Assembly: GCA_020444415.1 (NCBI GenBank)
Contig: JAHLLA010000003.1
Coordinates: 1 to 64,000 of the forward strand
Direction of reading: 5' to 3'
DNA: 64,000 nt
Source of the DNA: Bacteroidota bacterium
GTDB taxonomy: Bacteria; Bacteroidota; Bacteroidia; Bacteroidales; F082
Shown: in pieces, positions 40,595-48,043 of the stretch
How positions within the stretch are numbered: position 1 is the first letter of the stretch
Layout of the letters: each line of letters starts with the position of its first letter
Notes under the pieces: generated by a model
The model's input: the letters and a program-made list of their open reading frames with translations, nothing else
What the model was told of the DNA's origin: nothing
The model's database searches: none
Made by a program: the position numbers and the translations under genes

Positions 40595-43402
40595 ATGAAA
40601 ATTCTCACAGCATTCATTTTATCTGTTACCATATCAAACAGCGTTCAGTCACAAATCATTACAGTTGATCCACCCTTCCCAACTGCAGATGAACCGGCCA
40701 CCATCTATTTTAATGCCGTAGGTACCGAACTCGAAGGATATTCGGGTGATATTTATGCTCATACAGGGGTTACTATTGATGGCAACGATTGGCAATACGT
40801 TATAGCTGAATGGACTGAGAATATTGAGAAAGCAAAGTTAACCCTAATAGGAGAAGATCTTTATACATTAGTTCTTGCACCCACGATCAGGGGTTATTAT
40901 GAAGTGCCCTCCTCAGAGGAGATTACAGAACTTTGTTTGGTGTTTAGAAGCTCCGATACGGAGCTTCAAACCCGGCCCGACATTTTTTATGAAGTATATC
41001 AACCCGTATTGGCAGTTATCATTACCCTGCCTGAAGAACAACCGCTTATTGTTCAGATAGATGATACAATTCACGTGGAGTGGAGCACCAACCTGGCTGA
41101 CTCCAGTTTTTTATACATTGATGATGAAATGGTATTTGCGGATACTGGCAGTTCTTTTCAATTTGATATCCCGGTTACCACCATTGGAGCAAGATGGGTG
41201 ACGGCTGTCGCCAAAAATGCTACCGAAATGGTAGCCGATTCATTTTATTATTATGTTCGATCCGAGCCCATTATTGAAGCTTTACCCAATGGCATAAGGG
41301 ATGGTATCAATTATATGAACGACACCACGGTTGTACTATGCTTATATGCCCCTGAAAAAGAATATGTATTTGCCTGGGGCGATCACAGCAACTGGGAACT
41401 ATCGGAAGAAATCTATATGAAACAGACCCCTGATGGAGACAGGTATTGGGTGGAGATCACAGGATTGGAACCGCAAATGCAGTATATATTTCAATACTTT
41501 ATTGATGGCGACCCTGCACAACCGGTAGGCGATATGTATTGCGAACAGGTGAGTGATCCATGGAACGACCAATACATTAGTCAGGAAACTTATCCCGATC
41601 TTCCTGAGTATCCATATAATAAGACTGTGTTTATTGCCAGTGTATTCCAAACCGCACAGGATGAATACCAATGGCAGGTCGAAGATTTTACACCACCAAA
41701 AAAAGAGGACCTTGTAATCTATGAGTTATTGATAAGAGATTTCGTTGAAAAACATGATTACAACACTTTAATTGACACGCTTGATTATCTTGACAGGCTG
41801 GGCGTGAACGTTATCGAGTTGATGCCTTTCAATGAGTTTGAAGGAAATTCCAGTTGGGGGTACAACCCGAATTTCTATTTTGCTCCCGACAAATATTATG
41901 GCCCCCGGCATACCCTGAAAGCATTCATCGACGAATGCCACAGCAGAGGTATAGCTGTTATTATGGACATGGTGCTGAACCACTCATACGGCTCCCCTTT
42001 TGTGCAAATGTATTACGATCAAGAACAGAACCGACCCGCTGCCAATAGTCCATGGTATAACCAGGAGAGTAACTTTCCTTATGCCGATGCCAATTGGGGC
42101 TATGATTTCAACCATGAAAGTCTGGCAACCCAGGCCTTGGTTGATAGTATCAACAGTTATTGGATGAGCGAATATAAAATCGATGGATTCAGGTTCGATT
42201 TCACAAAAGGTTTTAGCAATACCATTCATGGCCCGAATGACCCATGGGGAAGTAATTATGACGCTGACCGCGTAAGGCTTTTAAAGCGCATGACGGATGA
42301 AATTTGGGAACGAAATCCGGATGCATTTGTGATCTTTGAGCATTTGGCAGTGAACAGTGAAGAAAAAGAATTGGCCGACTACGGTATTATGATGTGGGGT
42401 AATATGAATGGAAGTTATAATGAAGCTACCATGGGCTATAATGAAAACGGAAAATCTGACTTTTCATGGATTTCGTATCAAAAAAGAAATTGGAATGAGC
42501 CGAACGTGGTAGGTTATATGGAAAGCCATGATGAAGAAAGGTTGATGTATAAAAATTTAACCTACGGAAACTCTAGTGGAGATTATGATATTACCGATTT
42601 GAACACTGCATTAAAACGACAGGCGCTGGCTGCCAATTTCTTTTTTACCATACCGGGGCCCAAAATGATATGGCAATTTGGAGAAAGAGGCTATGATTAT
42701 ACAATCAATTATAACCCATGGGATCCGGATGCAAATGATTGCCGCTTATGTGAAAAGCCACCAAGATGGGATTATATGGACAATTGGCATCGCCGGAATT
42801 TATGGTATACATATGCTTCATTAATCGACCTGAAAAAGAACTTTGATGTTTTTGAAACGACAGATTTTGAGTTGGATGTACGCCCGGCTTTGAAAAAAAT
42901 CAGACTGACCAGTTCCGAAATGTCAGTTGTAGTGCTTGGAAACTTCGATACAGGAGAAGCAGAAATCGACCCCGATTTTTATTTTACCGGAACATGGTAT
43001 GATTACTGGACCGGCGATTCGCTCGAAGTAAGCGATGTGAATGAAAACATCATGCTGCAAGCAGGTGAATACAGGTTATATACCAGTAAAAAACTGACAA
43101 CTCCTGCATTTGTAGGTATTCAGGATCATGAAACGTCCGTCGATCCTTTCAAAGTACATATATATCCAAACCCGGCCAGTTCAGAATTGCATATTTTATT
43201 GTCGAGTGAAAGTGGCAACAAACGGGTAGACATTGAATTACTTGACCTTACGGGAGCCAGGGTAAAGAAAATTGAAAGCAAGGTTATTAGCAGGGGTTTG
43301 AATCAAATACAAACAAATATATCGGGATTAAAACCGGGCATTTATTTTTTAAAGATTGAAATAGAAGGTAGATCAAAAGTTGAAAAACTTATCATTCAAT
43401 AA
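40595..43402 (+). CDS. Secreted GH13 alpha-amylase with binding domains and T9SS sorting domain
   Basis: 935 residues from the ATG that opens the signal peptide (MKILTAFILSVTISNSVQSQ); upstream in-frame ATGs precede or overlap the -7 box. Order: a starch-binding-like N-terminal domain (YSGDIYAHTGVTIDGNDWQ...CLVFRSSD), an Ig-like linker (PLIVQIDDTIHVEWSTN), a CBM48-like E-set (VVLCLYAPEKEYVFAWGDHSNW), and a GH13 barrel with DMVLNHSYG, DGFRFDFTKGF, VIFEHLA and MESHDEER. A T9SS tail ends the chain (HIYPNPASSELHILL ... KLIIQ). The barrel resembles branching/debranching-type GH13. It is probably the surface enzyme that first attacks starch. Confidence 0.9.
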   Translation: MKILTAFILSVTISNSVQSQIITVDPPFPTADEPATIYFNAVGTELEGYSGDIYAHTGVTIDGNDWQYVIAEWTENIEKAKLTLIGEDLYTLVLAPTIRGYYEVPSSEEITELCLVFRSSDTELQTRPDIFYEVYQPVLAVIITLPEEQPLIVQIDDTIHVEWSTNLADSSFLYIDDEMVFADTGSSFQFDIPVTTIGARWVTAVAKNATEMVADSFYYYVRSEPIIEALPNGIRDGINYMNDTTVVLCLYAPEKEYVFAWGDHSNWELSEEIYMKQTPDGDRYWVEITGLEPQMQYIFQYFIDGDPAQPVGDMYCEQVSDPWNDQYISQETYPDLPEYPYNKTVFIASVFQTAQDEYQWQVEDFTPPKKEDLVIYELLIRDFVEKHDYNTLIDTLDYLDRLGVNVIELMPFNEFEGNSSWGYNPNFYFAPDKYYGPRHTLKAFIDECHSRGIAVIMDMVLNHSYGSPFVQMYYDQEQNRPAANSPWYNQESNFPYADANWGYDFNHESLATQALVDSINSYWMSEYKIDGFRFDFTKGFSNTIHGPNDPWGSNYDADRVRLLKRMTDEIWERNPDAFVIFEHLAVNSEEKELADYGIMMWGNMNGSYNEATMGYNENGKSDFSWISYQKRNWNEPNVVGYMESHDEERLMYKNLTYGNSSGDYDITDLNTALKRQALAANFFFTIPGPKMIWQFGERGYDYTINYNPWDPDANDCRLCEKPPRWDYMDNWHRRNLWYTYASLIDLKKNFDVFETTDFELDVRPALKKIRLTSSEMSVVVLGNFDTGEAEIDPDFYFTGTWYDYWTGDSLEVSDVNENIMLQAGEYRLYTSKKLTTPAFVGIQDHETSVDPFKVHIYPNPASSELHILLSSESGNKRVDIELLDLTGARVKKIESKVISRGLNQIQTNISGLKPGIYFLKIEIEGRSKVEKLIIQ

Positions 43403-43409
43403 TTAGTTT

Positions 43410-43444
43410 AAAAAAAAAGCTCCCTCAATTTCCATTGAGAGAGC
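43410..43444 (-). terminator. Terminator of the small Cys/Lys/Asp-rich protein gene
   Basis: On the minus strand, GCTCTCTCAAT / ATTGAGGGAGC (one mismatch, 4-base loop) is followed by a run of eight T. It lies just past the stop of the minus-strand gene and also separates it from the convergent amylase gene. Confidence 0.8.
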
Positions 43445-43472
43445 CAAACCAAATTAATTAATGAAAAAGTTA

Positions 43473-43712
43473 TTACTTGTCGTCTTTATCTTTTTTCTTG
43501 TCATCGCAAGACTTATCAGATTTCTTGTAATCGCAGCATGATTTAGCGCTTTTACAATCTTCTTTTGATTTTTTGGCCTTCTTGTCCTTATCTTTGTCGT
43601 TATCAACACGAACTATTGTGTTGGTGGATTCAGTGACCATTGCCATAGTGGAGGTGGTTATTCCACCAAAAAATAATATGCTTAAACTTAATGCTAATAC
43701 TTTTTTTCTCAT
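43473..43712 (-). CDS. Small secreted Cys/Lys/Asp-rich protein
   Basis: 79 residues: signal peptide (MRKKVLALSLSILFFGGITTSTMA), then a mature chain of ~55 residues made mostly of Lys and Asp with four cysteines (EDCKSAKSCCDYKKSDKSCDD). I do not recognise a family. The composition suggests a disordered, metal- or polyanion-binding periplasmic peptide. It is divergent from a two-component system, and an array of TGTTAA repeats lies between them, so it is probably a target of that system (inference). Confidence 0.65.
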   Translation of the reverse strand: MRKKVLALSLSILFFGGITTSTMAMVTESTNTIVRVDNDKDKDKKAKKSKEDCKSAKSCCDYKKSDKSCDDKKKDKDDK

Positions 43713-43755
43713 CTTTTCTACCTTTCTCTAAATGGTTAATATTTCTTTTATGAAA

Positions 43756-43763
43756 CAAAAATA
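43756..43763 (-). promoter_or_regulatory. Candidate -7 box of small secreted protein gene
   Basis: Minus-strand TATTTTTG, exact TAnnTTTG, about 43 bases before the start codon and 21 bases from the TGTTAA array. Confidence 0.5.
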
Positions 43764-43784
43764 GATCGTTAAAAACTGGGAATG

Positions 43785-43822
43785 TGTTAACTGCATGTTA
43801 AAAACTGTTAACTATTTGTTAA
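43785..43822 (+). promoter_or_regulatory. Four TGTTAA direct repeats, candidate OmpR-type regulator binding array
   Basis: TGTTAA starts at 43785, 43796, 43806 and 43817, a spacing of 11, 10 and 11 bases, i.e. one helical turn each. This is the layout of OmpR/PhoB-family boxes. It lies between divergent -7 boxes, 21 and 28 bases away, next to the response-regulator operon. Confidence 0.6.
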
Positions 43823-43850
43823 TTAACATAGAATGCTGCGATTCAAGGAT

Positions 43851-43858
43851 TAAATTTG
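43851..43858 (+). promoter_or_regulatory. Candidate -7 box of histidine kinase operon
   Basis: TAAATTTG, exact TAnnTTTG, 16 bases before the start codon. The TGTTAA array ends 28 bases upstream, in the -35 region and above. Confidence 0.5.
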
Positions 43859-43874
43859 AAAAGGTATACAGAAT

Positions 43875-45152
43875 ATGAAAAAGAAAGCCATCATGATTAT
43901 TATATTATTAGCTTCGGCATCATTGGTTGGAATTGTACTTACCCAACTATTTTGGGTAGGGAAGGCTTTCGAATTAAAAGAAAACCAATTTGATAACGGT
44001 GTAAGGATATCCATGAAAAGTGTTTTAAACAGGTTACATGTCCATACAAACGATTCAGTATTCAGAGATGAACTGGAGAAGATTAGATGCAGCAAACTAA
44101 AACTGGACGTTACGGATATTGTTGATGCCGGTTTACTCGACTCTCTTATTGAGGAAGAACTGGATCTGATGCTCATTGATAATAGATATTACTACGCGAT
44201 TTATAATAAAATAAACGATAGGTTCATTGCCGGCGATTTTGATGACTTCGAAAACGAATTACTCGACTCCAAATTTCAATTTTCATTGGAGAGCCTTTAT
44301 CAACCGGGTGATTATTATTTATCAATTTACTTTCCGGGGAAGAAATACCTTGTAATTGAGCAGATGAATATCTGGGTGGTTCTGTCGGTTATATTTTTAA
44401 TAGTTCTGTTGATCAACTTTGTATATGTGATCTATACCCTTTTCAGGCAAAAGAAGCTTTCAGAAGTAAAGAATGATTTTATAAATAACCTGACCCATGA
44501 ACTAAAGACACCGATAGCTACTTCATCTTTAGCGGCTGAAATGCTACTAAGGCCCGAAATTGAAAAAGAACCAAAGAAAATACAGAAATACGCAAAAGTA
44601 ATTCTTGACGAGAATAGCCGGTTGCAGGAACAGGTTGAGCAGGTATTGCAAATTGCTGCGCTTGAAACAGGTAGTTTACAATATCGTTCTTTAAAAGTTG
44701 ATGTGCATCAACTCATCAAAAATGTGCTGAATATCTTTGAAATAAAAATCAGGGAGAACAACATCGATATTGAAGTGCATTTAGAAGCCAGAGATTATTT
44801 TATTATTGGCGACAGGGAGCACCTGCAGAATGTTTTTTCAAACCTGGTTGATAATGCGATCAAATATTCTCCTATTGAACCCCGGATAAAAATTCGATCC
44901 TGGAATATTCATGGAGGTATCATGCTTCGTATTGAGGATAACGGCATAGGAATACGAAAAGAGCATCAGAAATACATTTTTAAAAAATTATATCGCGTAC
45001 CCACAGGAAACATTCATGAGGCAAGGGGGTTTGGACTCGGGTTGTATTATGTGAAAACCGTTGTGGATCACCATAATGGTCGTATCGGATTAAATAGTCA
45101 GCCGGGTACAGGATCTGTATTTAATGTTTTTTTACCATTTAAAACTCAGTGA
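43875..45152 (+). CDS. Membrane sensor histidine kinase (HisKA/HATPase)
   Basis: 425 residues. TM1 at ~5-27, a periplasmic sensor region of about 135 residues without a recognised fold, TM2 at ~166-190, then a HisKA domain with His208 in NLTHELKTPIA, and a HATPase domain with NLVDNAIKYS, EDNGIGI, FGLGLYYVK and GTGSVFNVFLP. It phosphorylates the response regulator whose gene follows. Its stop overlaps the possible GTG start of the regulator gene. Confidence 0.94.
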   Translation: MKKKAIMIIILLASASLVGIVLTQLFWVGKAFELKENQFDNGVRISMKSVLNRLHVHTNDSVFRDELEKIRCSKLKLDVTDIVDAGLLDSLIEEELDLMLIDNRYYYAIYNKINDRFIAGDFDDFENELLDSKFQFSLESLYQPGDYYLSIYFPGKKYLVIEQMNIWVVLSVIFLIVLLINFVYVIYTLFRQKKLSEVKNDFINNLTHELKTPIATSSLAAEMLLRPEIEKEPKKIQKYAKVILDENSRLQEQVEQVLQIAALETGSLQYRSLKVDVHQLIKNVLNIFEIKIRENNIDIEVHLEARDYFIIGDREHLQNVFSNLVDNAIKYSPIEPRIKIRSWNIHGGIMLRIEDNGIGIRKEHQKYIFKKLYRVPTGNIHEARGFGLGLYYVKTVVDHHNGRIGLNSQPGTGSVFNVFLPFKTQ

Positions 45153-45154
45153 AA

Positions 45155-45886
45155 ATGAAAGAAGTAAAAAATAAAGCCCGAATATTGTTTGTGGAGGATG
45201 ATCCAAATCTAAGTATGATCCTGCAGGATTATTTAGAGATGACCGGATACGCAGTTGATCATGCCAAAGATGGTGATTTGGGACTCCAGCTTTTCAATAA
45301 AGAGGCTTATGATCTGGCCATTCTGGATGTAATGATGCCCAAGAAGGACGGATTTACGCTGGCCAAGGAGATTAGGCAAAAAAGAGAAGAAATACCGATT
45401 ATATTTTTAACGGCAAAAAACCTGAAAGAAGACCGCATACAGGGATTCCAGTATGGCTGTGATGATTACATTACAAAACCCTTCAGTACCGAGGAATTAA
45501 GTTTGAGGATTAAAGCCATCTTACGCAGGTGTTCTGCCACAAAATCATTAAATCCAAACGTTGAAGAAGTATTCAAAATCGGTAAATTTGAATTCGATAG
45601 TAACAATCTAATCCTGAAAAGCGATGAAGAAGACAAAAAACTAACCCGGAAAGAAGCAGGATTGCTGAAACTTTTATGCATCAATAAAAATGCGCTGTTG
45701 CCGAGGGAAGAAGCCCTTGAAAAAATATGGGGTGAAAATGACTATTTTATTGGCCGAAGCATGGATGTATTTATTACAAAACTTCGAAAATACCTGAGTT
45801 CCGAACCCAACATCAAAATTACCAATGTGCATGGTATCGGTTTCAAACTGGAAGTTCCTGAAGAAACCCCGAAAGCATCAAAATAA
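45155..45886 (+). CDS. OmpR-family response regulator
   Basis: 243 residues from the ATG 2 bases after the kinase stop (a GTG overlapping the kinase stop is the alternative). The receiver has VEDDPN, phospho-acceptor Asp58 in AILDVMMPK, Thr in FLTAK and Lys in YITKPF. The C-terminal winged helix (Trans_reg_C) shows LTRKEAGLLKLLCINKN, EKIWGENDYFIGRSMDVFITKLRKYL and NVHGIGFKL. Probably binds the direct TGTTAA repeats upstream of its operon (autoregulation). Confidence 0.93.
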   Translation: MKEVKNKARILFVEDDPNLSMILQDYLEMTGYAVDHAKDGDLGLQLFNKEAYDLAILDVMMPKKDGFTLAKEIRQKREEIPIIFLTAKNLKEDRIQGFQYGCDDYITKPFSTEELSLRIKAILRRCSATKSLNPNVEEVFKIGKFEFDSNNLILKSDEEDKKLTRKEAGLLKLLCINKNALLPREEALEKIWGENDYFIGRSMDVFITKLRKYLSSEPNIKITNVHGIGFKLEVPEETPKASK

Positions 45887-45890
45887 GTTA

Positions 45891-48032
45891 TTATTCCGTT
45901 ATTTCAAGTAACTTCAGCATGAATGCATCCTCCATAGCTGTTTCTTTGTAAGCTTCAAATCGTCCGGAAGCCCCTCCATGGCCAAATTCCATATTGGTCC
46001 AAAGTAGCAGCAAATTATCATTGGTTCGCATATCCCTTAACTTAGCTACCCATTTCGCAGGTTCCCAGTATTGCACCTGGCTGTCGTGTAAACCTGTTGT
46101 TACAAGCAGTGCCGGGTAATCCATTGCTTTCACATTATCATATGGTGAATAAGACAACATATAATTATAATATTCGGGGTCGTTTGGATTTCCCCATTCG
46201 TCGTATTCACCTGTGGTTAACGGGATGCTTTCATCCAGCATGGTTGTAACCACATCCACAAACGGAACGGCTGCAATAACGCCTTTAAACAGGTCGGGTC
46301 GATAGTTTATAACCGCGCCTACCAATAAGCCGCCGGCGCTGCCACCCAGGGCAAACATTTTATCGGAGGATGTAAATCCTTCTTCAATAAGGTACTCGCC
46401 ACAATCAATAAAATCGTAGAAAGTGTTTTTCTTCTTTAATAATTTACCGTCTTCATACCAGTGCCGACCCATTTCTTCGCCACCCCGAATGTGGGCAATT
46501 GCAAATGCAAATCCGCGGTCAATCAAACTCAATCGTGATGATCTGAAAGAAGACTCCATACTATACCCGTATGATCCATATCCATACAACAACAATGGCT
46601 GACTACCATCCTTTTTAACTCCTTTTTTATAAATGATAGAAATGGGAACTTTTACACCATCCCTTGCAGTTGCGTAAAGCCGTTCTGTTGCATAATCATC
46701 AGGATTATAATCTCCCAGCACTTCATATTGTTTTAGTAGTTCTTGTGTGCGGGTTTCAATATCGTAATCATAAACGGTTGTGGGTGTTTTAAGCGAAGTA
46801 TAATTATAGCGCAATTTCCGCGAACTGTAATCATGATTTCCTGAAGTGTATGCGAAATAATCATCTTCTTCAAAATTCAAATAGAAGTCGTTATTATTTT
46901 GCTGATCGATAATTCGGAATTGAGGCAATCCATTTTTACGTTCACTTGCTACGAAATAGGTTTTAAAAACATCAATTCCTTCCAGTAATACATCGTCACG
47001 ATTCGGAATGATCTCTTTCCAGTTATCGATAGACGTCTGCTCTTCTCCCGTTTCCATCAATCGGAAGTTTTTTGCTTTGTAGTTGGTATGAACCAGGAAT
47101 CGGCCTTCCTGGTGTGAAATGCCATATTCAAGATCCTTTCGACGCTCCTGGAACACTTTAAATTGTGCTTCAGCATCTCTATTGTTGGCATTCAAAATGC
47201 GGTATTCACTTGATAAAGTGCTGCGTGATCCAATAACCAGGTATTTATCTGATTCTGTTTTATAAACAAAAGTGCTGAAAGTTGGGTCCGTTTCGTGATA
47301 AACAAGTTTGTCATCCTCTACAGGTGTACCAAGCTCATGTTTGAATATCTTATACGATCTCAGTGTTTCATCTTTTGTAGCATAGTAAAGTGTTTTGTTG
47401 TCATTGGCCCAGGCCATATTTCCTGAGGTGTTGGCAATGGCATCTTCAAATACTTCTCCGGTTTGAATATTTTTAAAATGAATGGTGTACTTCCTTCTGC
47501 TTACGGTGTCAATGCTGTAAGCCAGGAGTTGATTATTAAAGCTTACTTTCCAACCGCCAATCTGGAAAAATGAGTATCCTTTGGCCATAGTATTACCGTT
47601 AAGCATGATTTCTTCTTCCGGATTTTCGGTTTCCGGTTTTCTACAGTAAATGGGATATTCGCCTCCTTCTTCGTAGCGCACATAATACTCGTAACCATCT
47701 ACACTGTATGGAACGGACATATCGGTTTGCTTGATTCGGCCGACAATCTCATTAAAGATTTTTTCCTGCAACTCCTCTGTGTCTTTTAAAACATTTTTGG
47801 TGTACTCATTTTCAGCATTCAGATACGCAATTACTTCCGGGTCTTCGCGCTGGTTCAACCAGTAATACTGATCCACACGTTGGGTGCCATGCTCGTTAAA
47901 TACAGTGTCAATTTTTTTGGCAATTGGTTCATTCATAGATGTTTTACTTTTTTGATCACATCCGTTAACTACGATAGCGGTTAGCAGGATAGCGATCCAC
48001 ATTAAATCAGACAGCTTATTCATATTTTTCAA
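45891..48032 (-). CDS. S9 prolyl oligopeptidase / oligopeptidase B-like lipoprotein
   Basis: 713 residues with a lipobox VNGC (Cys25). An N-terminal seven-bladed propeller (starting RVDQYYWLNQREDPEVIAYL) is followed by an alpha/beta-hydrolase domain: RGGEEMGRHWYEDG, nucleophile Ser in GGSAGGLL, Asp in GLHDSQVQYWEPAKW and His in GHGGASGRF. PtrB relatives cut short peptides after basic residues. As a lipoprotein it would act in the periplasm. The gene follows a TonB-dependent receptor after 11 bases, suggesting uptake and breakdown of peptides. Confidence 0.92.
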   Translation of the reverse strand: MKNMNKLSDLMWIAILLTAIVVNGCDQKSKTSMNEPIAKKIDTVFNEHGTQRVDQYYWLNQREDPEVIAYLNAENEYTKNVLKDTEELQEKIFNEIVGRIKQTDMSVPYSVDGYEYYVRYEEGGEYPIYCRKPETENPEEEIMLNGNTMAKGYSFFQIGGWKVSFNNQLLAYSIDTVSRRKYTIHFKNIQTGEVFEDAIANTSGNMAWANDNKTLYYATKDETLRSYKIFKHELGTPVEDDKLVYHETDPTFSTFVYKTESDKYLVIGSRSTLSSEYRILNANNRDAEAQFKVFQERRKDLEYGISHQEGRFLVHTNYKAKNFRLMETGEEQTSIDNWKEIIPNRDDVLLEGIDVFKTYFVASERKNGLPQFRIIDQQNNNDFYLNFEEDDYFAYTSGNHDYSSRKLRYNYTSLKTPTTVYDYDIETRTQELLKQYEVLGDYNPDDYATERLYATARDGVKVPISIIYKKGVKKDGSQPLLLYGYGSYGYSMESSFRSSRLSLIDRGFAFAIAHIRGGEEMGRHWYEDGKLLKKKNTFYDFIDCGEYLIEEGFTSSDKMFALGGSAGGLLVGAVINYRPDLFKGVIAAVPFVDVVTTMLDESIPLTTGEYDEWGNPNDPEYYNYMLSYSPYDNVKAMDYPALLVTTGLHDSQVQYWEPAKWVAKLRDMRTNDNLLLLWTNMEFGHGGASGRFEAYKETAMEDAFMLKLLEITE

Positions 48033-48043
48033 GATTAAATTTT

